From Actinomyces sp. (GTDB lineage: Bacteria > Actinomycetota > Actinomycetes > Actinomycetales > Actinomycetaceae), in the NCBI RefSeq assembly GCF_030530635.1, contig NZ_JAUMUL010000001.1:108342-172341 (forward strand): 64,000 nt of DNA, given 5' to 3'. Of the stretch, positions 53,611 through 61,510 are shown one piece after another. Position 1 is the first letter of the stretch. Every line of letters starts with the position of its first letter. The notes under the pieces were generated by a model. It was not told where the DNA came from. It searched no databases and saw only the letters and a program-made list of their open reading frames with translations. Both the position numbers and the translations under genes were made by a program.

Positions 53611-54389
53611 AGAAGATGGTTGGATCCGTAATGAGAGTGGTTCCCGGGCTCGTCTCCATAATCATGCCGGCCTTCAATGCGGCAGCCTTTGTTGAAGACG
53701 CAGTCAAGTCGGTGCAGGAACAATCCTATACGTCGTGGGAGCTGCTGATCGTAGACGACTGCTCCACCGATGATACCTTCCAGCGGGTGACGGCACTGGC
53801 GTCCGCGGATGCACGCATGCGGTGTATACGGCTGAAGCGCAACAGCGGCGCCGCAGTGGCGCGCAACCGAGCCATGGAAATGGCTCGGGGACAGTACATG
53901 GCGTTTCTCGACTCCGATGATCTGTGGCACCCCGAGAAGCTTGAGAAACAGGTGCGGTTCATGCGAACCGAGTCGGTTGCCTTCACTTGCACGGCGTACC
54001 AGCAGTTCACTGATCCGGGAATGCGCAGGGGGAGAGTGGTACGCAGCCCGAAACGGATCTCCTATCGCCGCCTGCTCCTGGACTGCCCGGTGGGAAACTC
54101 GACGGTAATGTATGACGTTTCCCGGATGGGCAAGTTCGAGGTGCCAAATATCAGGAAACGGAACGATGATGCGCTGTGGTTGCGGATGCTGCGGAAGGAG
54201 CCGTTCATATGGAGCATTCCCGATGTACTCGCCGGTTACCGAGTCAGGGTAGGATCGATATCAAGCAACAAGCTCGATCTCGTCAAGTATCATTGGACTC
54301 TGTATCGTCGAATAGAACACCTTAGCGTTGCTAGGTCCGTACTTCATCTGATAATATGGGGAGCGATCAAGGTATTTCGACTAAAGTAG
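53607..54389 (+). CDS. Glycosyltransferase family 2
   Basis: A 260-aa GT-A enzyme. Its start LVSIIMPAFNAAAFVEDAVKSV, the VDDCSTDDT acidic site and the metal-binding FLDSDDLWHPEKL are classic GT2 features. The ATG overlaps the stop of the sugar transferase (ATGA). It probably adds the second sugar of the repeat unit. In-frame ATGs at 53616 and 53631 are alternatives. Confidence 0.88.
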   Translation: MKKMVGSVMRVVPGLVSIIMPAFNAAAFVEDAVKSVQEQSYTSWELLIVDDCSTDDTFQRVTALASADARMRCIRLKRNSGAAVARNRAMEMARGQYMAFLDSDDLWHPEKLEKQVRFMRTESVAFTCTAYQQFTDPGMRRGRVVRSPKRISYRRLLLDCPVGNSTVMYDVSRMGKFEVPNIRKRNDDALWLRMLRKEPFIWSIPDVLAGYRVRVGSISSNKLDLVKYHWTLYRRIEHLSVARSVLHLIIWGAIKVFRLK

Positions 54390-54452
54390 TGGCAGGCCGC
54401 GGAATGGCTGTTTGTAATGCCTTTCGGTAGGGATGGAATGAGGAGCGTGAAA

Positions 54453-55613
54453 ATGAGTAGCCACAGTGGAGCGGAATACTTGCCGCAGTCTGTTCGAACC
54501 CCTCTGCGGGTATTGCACATTCATTCCTCCTTAACTGTTCGTTCGGGCGTGATGGGCGTTCTAATGAACTATTTTCGACATATCGATCCCAGTAGGGTTG
54601 TATTCGACTTCTATACATACTACCATCCCTCAGATACTACATATCAGGATGAGATTGAGGGGCTCGGAGGCAGATGCCTTGACGGTCCTGACAGCAAGAA
54701 CATCTTCACTATACGAAGGCACCTTGCTAAGGTTCTGAAGGAACATGCGGGTGAGTACCGCGTTGTGCATATTCATGATCCTATGCTGGCGAGATTCCTG
54801 TATCCGGTGATTCATCGATATGGAGTTGCCACAGTAATAGTTCACTCGCACTCTACCGGGTACTCGGGTAGTAGAATAAAGGCGTTCCGCAATTGGCTTG
54901 CGTGCAGGAACATACGACGTTACTCGGATGCGCGCATGGCGTGCTCGTACGAGGCCGGTGTCCACTTGTTCGGTTCTCTCGGCTTCACGGTCATGCGGAA
55001 TGCGATTGAAGTTGAACGGTTCGCCTTCGACTCCGACGTCAGAAATTCGGTAAGGAGCGAGTTCGGGCTCGACGACGCATACGTCATCGGCCATGTCGGC
55101 CGATTCAGCGAGGAGAAGAATCACGCACTTCTGCTGTCTGTTTTCAAGGAACTCGTTAGGCGTGATCCCTCGAGCAGGCTAATTTTGGTCGGGGACGGCC
55201 CGTTAAGAGAGCACTACGAGGCCGTCGTTCGCGAGCAGGGCTTGGCGGACGTTGTCGTGTTCGTCGGGCACAGCGGCAGGGTGTCGGAGTTGTTCCAGGC
55301 TATGGACGTACTCGTACTCCCGTCTAGGTTCGAAGGGCTTGGCTTGGTTGGGGTGGAAGCGCAGTGCGCTGGTGTCCCGGTGGTTTGCTCGGACAGGGTG
55401 CCGGCTGAGATTGAAACGCTGAACTGCTCATTTGTTCCACTAGACTCAGCGCCAGATGCCTGGGTGAGACGGATCGAGTCAGTACGGTCCCGTACTGATC
55501 GAGGTAGAGAACTTGGCGCTGAGGCGACGCGCCGAAGGGGCTATGATGTGACCGAGGCGGTAGGCGAGATGGTGCGGCGGTATGAGGCGCTATCTCAGAT
55601 CGGTAGACGGTGA
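54453..55613 (+). CDS. Glycosyltransferase family 1/4 (EpsF-like)
   Basis: A 386-aa GT-B glycosyltransferase: N-terminal LRVLHIHSSLTVRSGVMGVLMNYFRHID, nucleotide-binding start IGHVGRFSEEKNHALLLSVFKEL, and the E-x7-E motif in SRFEGLGLVGVEAQCAGVPVV. The start with AGGAG seven bases before is 54453; ATGs at 54417 and 54438 are possible. Low GC and frequent rare-type codons such as ATA and AGA mark it as part of the acquired block. Confidence 0.85.
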   Translation: MSSHSGAEYLPQSVRTPLRVLHIHSSLTVRSGVMGVLMNYFRHIDPSRVVFDFYTYYHPSDTTYQDEIEGLGGRCLDGPDSKNIFTIRRHLAKVLKEHAGEYRVVHIHDPMLARFLYPVIHRYGVATVIVHSHSTGYSGSRIKAFRNWLACRNIRRYSDARMACSYEAGVHLFGSLGFTVMRNAIEVERFAFDSDVRNSVRSEFGLDDAYVIGHVGRFSEEKNHALLLSVFKELVRRDPSSRLILVGDGPLREHYEAVVREQGLADVVVFVGHSGRVSELFQAMDVLVLPSRFEGLGLVGVEAQCAGVPVVCSDRVPAEIETLNCSFVPLDSAPDAWVRRIESVRSRTDRGRELGAEATRRRGYDVTEAVGEMVRRYEALSQIGRR

Positions 55614-56716
55614 TGTGGCTACATTACACTCTGTTCCTCTGTCTATTGCTGGCTAGCGGGTTGTCCTCCGGATCGCGCACTGAAGGTGCTGCGAAAGGCA
55701 CGTCGACACTCCTTGTTGCAACCGGTGCCTTTATCGCGCTGAGTTCTATGCGCGCCGTGACCGTGGGTAGCGACACACGTGAGTACCGGAGGGTGTTCGA
55801 TTCTATTGTCGGAGTTGATTCGTTGGAGGAGGCATATTCCGTTAGCCGTTTTGAGCGAGGATATGTGGTTCTGAACTACGCGATCAGCAGGGCTACGGGT
55901 GATTTCAATCTGTTCCTGCTGGTGCTGTCTATAGTGTCCTTCGGTGCTATATCCGTATTCATTCATCGGTATGCGTTCTCAAATTCGGTCTCCGTAATGC
56001 TCGCATTCGGCATGTCGGTGTTCTACGACGTCATGCTGGCACTCAGGCAGGGTATCGCGGTGGCGTTCTTCCTGTTGGCCTTCCCGGCACTGCTCAACCG
56101 CAGGCCCGTTCACTACGTCCTTATGATACTGCTCGCATCGCAGTTCCACAGTTCAGCGCTATTTCTTTTACCGCTGTATTTTGTAACCTCGATCAACGTC
56201 CACTCGTTCGCGGGTTGGCTTAAGGCCGGTATCGTAGTGGCGTTCCTGGCGGTGACCCTCGGCGTAATACTGACACGATTTGGCTCGGCGATGACTTACT
56301 ACGGGCATTACCTCAACTCTGCCTACGCGGAAGGGGGAGTCAGATCTGCAACGGTGCTTGGGATATGCGTGAGGATCGTGATGGTCGTGGTTGCGGCGGG
56401 CTGCGGCTGGAAGACGGCAGCGGCCGATGACCGTTCGGACAGGACTCGGGTGCTGCTTGCGTTCGTGCTGCTGGATCTCGGTGTGATGGTGGTTTCGCTC
56501 GGTTTCAACTTGCTGGACCGGATCGAGATGTACTTCACTCTGCCATTCGTTGTCGGGGTCGCTAACGTGATATCGCGTGGGGATGTTCGTCACCAGATCG
56601 GCGCCCAGGCGCTGACTGTTCCTCTGTGTTTTGCGCACCGGACGGTGGCGCTTACGATTCGGCCGGAGTGGTTCCACTTGTTTCCATACGTCAGTTTCGT
56701 TCAGGAGGGGCGATGA
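55613..56716 (+). CDS. EpsG-family polysaccharide polymerase
   Basis: A 367-aa membrane protein with about ten hydrophobic segments. SSMRAVTVGSDTREYRRVFDSI near residue 45 is the EpsG-type signature (R-x-vG-tDT-Y), followed by FERGYVVLNYAISRATGDFNLFL. It would be the Wzy-equivalent polymerase for cluster 2. It overlaps both neighbours by a few bases, fitting a tight operon. Confidence 0.82.
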   Translation: MWLHYTLFLCLLLASGLSSGSRTEGAAKGTSTLLVATGAFIALSSMRAVTVGSDTREYRRVFDSIVGVDSLEEAYSVSRFERGYVVLNYAISRATGDFNLFLLVLSIVSFGAISVFIHRYAFSNSVSVMLAFGMSVFYDVMLALRQGIAVAFFLLAFPALLNRRPVHYVLMILLASQFHSSALFLLPLYFVTSINVHSFAGWLKAGIVVAFLAVTLGVILTRFGSAMTYYGHYLNSAYAEGGVRSATVLGICVRIVMVVVAAGCGWKTAAADDRSDRTRVLLAFVLLDLGVMVVSLGFNLLDRIEMYFTLPFVVGVANVISRGDVRHQIGAQALTVPLCFAHRTVALTIRPEWFHLFPYVSFVQEGR

Positions 56717-57147
56717 TTATGGATCCGGTATACCGGAGTTACTCGGTTGCGCGTTGGTTCGCCGAACACCGTATGCGCTTGTTTGCTTACTCTGTGAGGG
56801 CATTCATGCGGATAGTGTTCGCGTGCGATTTGCCTTATGCGGCCCGAGTCGGGATAGGAACCAAGTTTCCACACCACGCGCTTGCGGTGGTGATTCATCC
56901 TGACGCCGTAATAGGAGAGAACTGCACGATATCTCACCAGGTCACCATTGGTGGAAGGAAGGGGCTCCAAGAGGTTCCGGTTGTTGGGGACCGGGTGCTG
57001 ATCGGATGTGGGGCCAAGTTGTTGGGTCCTATAGTGGTCGGAGACGGTGCTGTAATTGGCGCGGGTGCCGTCGTACTTACGGATGTCCCGGCGGGCGCAA
57101 CGGCGGTCGGCGTGCCAGCGCGGATCTTGGACGGTGAGCAGCCTTGA
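56713..57147 (+). CDS. Hexapeptide-repeat acetyltransferase (serine acetyltransferase-like)
   Basis: A 144-aa left-handed beta-helix acyltransferase. Hexapeptide turns are visible from IHPDAVIGENCTISHQVTIGG through VGDRVLIGCGAKLLGPIVVGDGAVIGAGAVVLTDVPAGATAVGVPARIL. The His in SHQVTIGG matches the catalytic His of the CysE group. In this context it likely O-acetylates the glycan or a precursor rather than serine. Starts at 56713, overlapping the polymerase stop; a second ATG is at 56719. Confidence 0.82.
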   Translation: MIMDPVYRSYSVARWFAEHRMRLFAYSVRAFMRIVFACDLPYAARVGIGTKFPHHALAVVIHPDAVIGENCTISHQVTIGGRKGLQEVPVVGDRVLIGCGAKLLGPIVVGDGAVIGAGAVVLTDVPAGATAVGVPARILDGEQP

Positions 57148-57223
57148 TACGAGGTTATAAGTGTCATGCGGCGATGACACGTATGCTTGTGATCGGCATA
57201 TTGCCATGATGGGGAGGCATATC

Positions 57224-58675
57224 ATGACCGGAGGTGATAGGGGAAGGCTCCGCGAGCTCATCGGCAACACGTTGCTGTTCGCCGTCGGCACATTGAGTGT
57301 GAAATTGGTGTCGTTCATCCTGATGCCTCTGTACACCACGGTGATGACGGTTGAGGAGTACGGTGTCGCGGAGCTCGCCAACAACGGGATAGAGATACTG
57401 CTCCCGGTTATGTCGCTGGGTGCCGTTGAGGCACTGTACAGGTTCTCTATCGATGACGGAATTAGCAAGATCAGTCTGTTTACTAACTCCGTGATCCTCC
57501 TCGGGGGAGGTGTGATCGGCGTCGGCGTTATGTGCGCCGCGGCCCGCTTCGTGTTCGGATACTCGTACTCAGTGCCCGTATTCGTACTGTTCTCATCGGT
57601 ATGCGCTTACAAGGCGAGCGCGCAATTCGCGAGGGGATGCGGACATGTCAAGAGGTATGTCCTTTACGGCATGACCAATGCTGTTGCCCTCTTGGTAACG
57701 ACATACGTGTTGGTGGTGCGCGCCAGTGGGGGTGTATCGGGGTACTTGTGGTCGTATTCGATAGCGCATTTCGCGGCCTCCGCTACGGCGTTTGTAGTGT
57801 CTCGCGAATATCGCTTCCTTTCACCATCGGGTTTCGATAGTCGTTTGCTGAGAATAATGCTCGGGTACAGCCTGCCACTCGTGCCGAATTTAATTGCATG
57901 GTGGATTGTCAGTATATCCGGCAGATACGTTGTGCTGTGGAGCAGAGGTGCCGCGGATGCGGGAGTATTCACGGCCGCTAGCAAATTGCCGGCGATAATC
58001 AACCTGGGTGCGTCGGTGTTCCAGCTGGCTTGGCAGTATTCGGCCTCTAAGGCAATCGGTTCGCCTGACAGTGGGGTGTTCTTTGTGCGCGTGCTCCGGG
58101 GTTATGCGTGGACTGTACTAGTGGTGTCTGGAGTTGTAATCGCGATGAGCCGGTCCATTTCCGGGTTATTGCTGCGATCTGATTTCGGTGTGGCGTGGAG
58201 ATATGTGCCGTTGTTAATGCTCGCCGCGGCTTTTGGAGCGCTTTCGATCTTTTTCGAGAGTTTCTACCAGGCGCTGATGGACAATCGCATGCTGATGGTG
58301 TCGACGTTGGTCGGTGCCGGGGTGAATGTCCTGATCGGTGTGCCTCTGGCGATGGCGCTCGGGATCTGGGGGGCGGTGGTCGGTACGCTTTCGGCGTACG
58401 TGGTGATGTTCGGCATACGAATGTATGACATTAAACGGAGAGCATCGTTACCCATGAGTGCTGTAAGGATATGGGGCCAGTTGGTACTAGTTGCTGTCAT
58501 TGCCGGCGCGTCGTCGCTCCAAGTTTCGCCGTTTGTCGCGGGCATTATCTGGACTTCACTGATAATGTTGCTGTTGTCGGACTGCGGTATGGTGGCCGCA
58601 TTGGCGAAAGAAGCGAGTGGTTGGATCGGTTCTCGTACCGGAAGGAGGCCCGGCGGCGATTTATTTGGTGCTTGA
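57224..58675 (+). CDS. Oligosaccharide flippase (Wzx-like), second cluster
   Basis: A 483-aa membrane protein with twelve to fourteen hydrophobic segments, beginning LRELIGNTLLFAVGTLSVKLVSFILMPLYTTVMTVEEYGVAEL, the PST/Wzx N-terminus. GGGGAGG seven bases before the ATG at 57224 decides the start. It is the lipid-linked repeat exporter partner of the EpsG-type polymerase. Confidence 0.85.
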   Translation: MTGGDRGRLRELIGNTLLFAVGTLSVKLVSFILMPLYTTVMTVEEYGVAELANNGIEILLPVMSLGAVEALYRFSIDDGISKISLFTNSVILLGGGVIGVGVMCAAARFVFGYSYSVPVFVLFSSVCAYKASAQFARGCGHVKRYVLYGMTNAVALLVTTYVLVVRASGGVSGYLWSYSIAHFAASATAFVVSREYRFLSPSGFDSRLLRIMLGYSLPLVPNLIAWWIVSISGRYVVLWSRGAADAGVFTAASKLPAIINLGASVFQLAWQYSASKAIGSPDSGVFFVRVLRGYAWTVLVVSGVVIAMSRSISGLLLRSDFGVAWRYVPLLMLAAAFGALSIFFESFYQALMDNRMLMVSTLVGAGVNVLIGVPLAMALGIWGAVVGTLSAYVVMFGIRMYDIKRRASLPMSAVRIWGQLVLVAVIAGASSLQVSPFVAGIIWTSLIMLLLSDCGMVAALAKEASGWIGSRTGRRPGGDLFGA

Positions 58676-58784
58676 TGCAGGAGACAGGACTGCGCTGGCA
58701 ACGGTATGGTTAGTCAGGTTGGTTTGTGTCGGCTCAGCCGTGTTTATGCTTATTCAGAGGTTTCGGTCAAGTTGGAGGTGTGGT

Positions 58785-59723
58785 ATGAATATCAAGCGTG
58801 TAGTGAAAGGCATCCTTCCGCCTTGGGTGCTTGCCCGGGGATTGCGTGCGCTGCATCGACGCAACTGTAAGCTTCAGCCGGAGGAGTATCGTGCGGCGCT
58901 TGTGCAGTGGTGCTGGTTTATGCGTCGTCCGTGTGACCTCGACAGTCCCCGCACATTGGCTGACAAGATCCACTGGCTCAAGCTGTACGACTCGACTCCT
59001 CTGAAGGGGCGGCTTGCGGACAAGTTTCTGGTGAGGGAATGGGTGGCAGAGCGTATAGGCGATGAGTACCTCCTGCCTTTGCGGGGTGTATGGGACGATC
59101 CGAACGACATTGACTTCGACAGGCTTCCGGATCGTTTCGTACTGAAGGCCACGCATGGCTCCGGCTGGAATGTACTGGTTCACGACAAGGATGAGCTTGA
59201 CGTGGCGCGTACGCGGCGGACGCTTGGGGATTGGCTGACGATGAGGCATGCGATGCGTGGCGGGTTTGAACTGCACTACGAATTCTGTGAGCCTCGCATT
59301 ATATGTGAGGACTTGCTCGAAGACGGCTCGGGCGGTCTGCGGGACTACAAGTTCATGACCTTCGACGGTGTCGTTCAGTTCATATTCGTCGTCGATGGTA
59401 GATACTCCGGTATAGAGCGTGGAACCTATCTTCCTGATTGGACCAGGGCGCCGTTCGAATACGTTGGTGACGCAGATATCGCCGGGGATGTCGATCCGCC
59501 CGCGCGATTGGATGAGATGTCCCGCCTCGCGGAGGAGCTTGGAAGGGGCTTTGCCTGTGCCAGAGTGGATTTCTACGAAGTCGAAGGACGCGTCTTTTTT
59601 GGCGAGATCACCTTCACCGACGCGAACGGCATGTCGTTTTTTGTGCCGGAGGCCTATGACATAGTTTTCGGTGACAGGCTGGTGCTACCAGAGAAGAAGA
59701 CTTTCAAGGGGGTTATGTTGTGA
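58785..59723 (+). CDS. TupA-like ATP-grasp protein
   Basis: A 312-aa protein of the TupA-like ATP-grasp group found in capsule and teichuronopeptide loci. Visible are LADKIHWLKLYDSTPLKGRLADKFLVREWV, the ATP-contact block FVLKATHGSGWNVLV, ICEDLLEDGSGGLRDYKFMTFDGVV, and metal-binding acidic residues in ARVDFYEVEGRVFFGEITFTDANG. TupA joins polyglutamate and polyglucuronate in teichuronopeptide; here it may amidate a uronic acid or amino sugar. The ATG at 58785 has GGAGG six bases upstream. Confidence 0.82.
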   Translation: MNIKRVVKGILPPWVLARGLRALHRRNCKLQPEEYRAALVQWCWFMRRPCDLDSPRTLADKIHWLKLYDSTPLKGRLADKFLVREWVAERIGDEYLLPLRGVWDDPNDIDFDRLPDRFVLKATHGSGWNVLVHDKDELDVARTRRTLGDWLTMRHAMRGGFELHYEFCEPRIICEDLLEDGSGGLRDYKFMTFDGVVQFIFVVDGRYSGIERGTYLPDWTRAPFEYVGDADIAGDVDPPARLDEMSRLAEELGRGFACARVDFYEVEGRVFFGEITFTDANGMSFFVPEAYDIVFGDRLVLPEKKTFKGVML

Positions 59724-59841
59724 TTATCATATACCGGAGTTGCGGGACCTCCGAGTCCGGAGTCGGGCGCAGTCGGTGCGGGGCTCGGTTCTGCGTGCCT
59801 TCGGCGCGGGTGCCATCGGGGACACGGGAGGTAGTCGGTTC

Positions 59842-61206
59842 ATGACGCTGAACGGACTGCTGGCTCTGAGCCGGCAGCGTATCGGCAGCCTGGCGCTGGT
59901 GATTGTGTTGAGCGTGATGGCGGCGCTGGGCGCGGTGGCTGCGCTTCCGGTGACGTATACCGCCAAGGCTGTCGGATACATGCGGGTATACGTACCGGAT
60001 AACGTCGCGGACACTACCGACTCGTATTACGTGGCAACCCAGTTAGCGTCTCGCAAGATTGACGCGGTTATTCCGGTGTTTACTTCGGAAACGGTAGGGC
60101 AGCGGGTCGTCGATTCCCTCGGGCTGGACGAGACGGCGTCGCAGATCGCGAGATCGTTGACGGCGACACATGCCGAGAACACGGCAACGGTCGTGGTCAC
60201 GGCGAAAGCGTCCTCGCCCCAGTCGGCGAGGCGTGTGGCCGATGAGGCAATCGTCCAATCGGCCCAGGAGGTGCGCGAGTTGGAGGGGGATCGGTACCCC
60301 GGTGAGATCGTGCTTATGTCTTCGTCGGAGTTGTCAGAAGTTACCCGTTCACCTTCGAGCATCAGGTTCGTTGCCTTTGGTGCCTTTGGCGGCCTGGTTC
60401 TGGCTTATATATGGATCATTCTTCGGGAGGTGACGGACAATACTGTGCGCGGGGTGGACGATCTGCGTGCTGCTGGAGATCTGACAGCGCTGGGAGCGGT
60501 TCCCTATTCGAGTTCAATCAGCCGGGTGGGTGCGGGAGGGACGGCAGCCCCAGCGGTTGAGGAGGCGATGCGCCGTCTGAGGATTAATGTGCTGCACGGG
60601 GGCGGCAGCGGCGGCAGCCTTATTGTCACGTCGCCTGCGGCGGCGGACGGTCGCACTACGGTGGCGGCGCGCTTGGCGAGGGTCTTCTCCCTGGCGGGTG
60701 CGCGTGTAGTTCTGGTAGATGGAGATCTGCGCGCACCGGCGCTCGCCGAGACATTCGGAGTGGATGCGGATGCATCGGGGCTTTCGCAGTTACTGGCTGG
60801 GGAGGTATCGGTAGATGAGGTTATGACGGAAGCGTCGATTCCGGGCCTGGAGTTCATTCCCGCCGGACGGACGCTGTCAAATCCGTCTGAGCTGCTCGCG
60901 TCGTCTAGAATGGCTGCCCTGATCGCTGAGCTTGAGGCGGACCGTATAGTAGTTATCGACTCTCCTCCTGTACTGGATTACGCTGATGCGGCGATAATGG
61001 CTGAGCGTGCTGGCGGCGTGTTGTTGGTCGCTCGTGCGGGGCGTACAACGGTCAATGATTTGCAGGAGGCGATACTGGCCATTGAGCAGGGCGGTGGCAC
61101 GGTTGCGGGCGTGGTTCTCAACCGGGTGTCCTCCCGATGGAGACGGCGTCCGTTCGGAGCGGTGCACAGTGAGGCGCCTGGTGGGGGGCGTCGGGAACGA
61201 CGCTGA
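59842..61206 (+). CDS. Wzz-BY-kinase fusion with degenerate Walker A and no tyrosine tail
   Basis: A 454-aa protein: Wzz domain (1-195) between TM1 (16-36) and TM2 (176-194), then a CpsD-like P-loop domain. Walker A-prime VVLVDGDLRAP (289-299) and Walker B IVVIDSPP (369-376) are intact. Walker A reads SPAAADGRTT, with R271 in place of the invariant Lys and no PGEG. The C-terminus (SSRWRRRPFGAVHSEAPGG) carries no tyrosine cluster. It is probably a co-polymerase whose kinase is inactive or atypical. The ATG at 59842 has GGGAGG upstream; it ends cluster 2. Confidence 0.82.
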   Translation: MTLNGLLALSRQRIGSLALVIVLSVMAALGAVAALPVTYTAKAVGYMRVYVPDNVADTTDSYYVATQLASRKIDAVIPVFTSETVGQRVVDSLGLDETASQIARSLTATHAENTATVVVTAKASSPQSARRVADEAIVQSAQEVRELEGDRYPGEIVLMSSSELSEVTRSPSSIRFVAFGAFGGLVLAYIWIILREVTDNTVRGVDDLRAAGDLTALGAVPYSSSISRVGAGGTAAPAVEEAMRRLRINVLHGGGSGGSLIVTSPAAADGRTTVAARLARVFSLAGARVVLVDGDLRAPALAETFGVDADASGLSQLLAGEVSVDEVMTEASIPGLEFIPAGRTLSNPSELLASSRMAALIAELEADRIVVIDSPPVLDYADAAIMAERAGGVLLVARAGRTTVNDLQEAILAIEQGGGTVAGVVLNRVSSRWRRRPFGAVHSEAPGGGRRERR

Positions 61207-61510
61207 TCACAGGCTTTTCGTGTTTGGGTTTTTGGCACCGGTGCTGAGGCACACTTTGGCCACCAGGTGCCGGCCAACGGCTTAGGCGTAGCGAGCAGGC
61301 CAGCGCATTCGGTTAGCCCCTTGCCCGTCACCTTATTCATGGTCCAGGGTGGTTCATCTCCGACAGTCGGGCGGTCATAAGTTGGCCCCTTCCCTAGGTC
61401 GGTCGATACGGTCTCGACCTGCGGGATTGGCATCCGGTCCGCTGTCCGCGTGGTCGATCCTCTAGGCTTGCACGGGTTGATCCTCGAGCAGGAAGCGGGA
61501 ACAAGAGCAC
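61207..61510. other. Intergenic region between cluster 2 and folC
   Basis: No gene is seen in these 304 bases. A hairpin TTGGCC-N10-GGCCAA (61256-61277) with a nearby palindrome GCACCGGTGC (61235-61244) could terminate the cluster-2 transcript. Composition returns to high GC toward folC. Confidence 0.5.
61256..61277. terminator. Possible hairpin terminator after cluster 2
   Basis: A perfect 6-bp stem TTGGCC/GGCCAA with a ten-base loop, 50 bases after the Wzz-kinase stop. There is no T-run after it on the plus strand, so it would be a weak or factor-assisted terminator. Confidence 0.25.
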
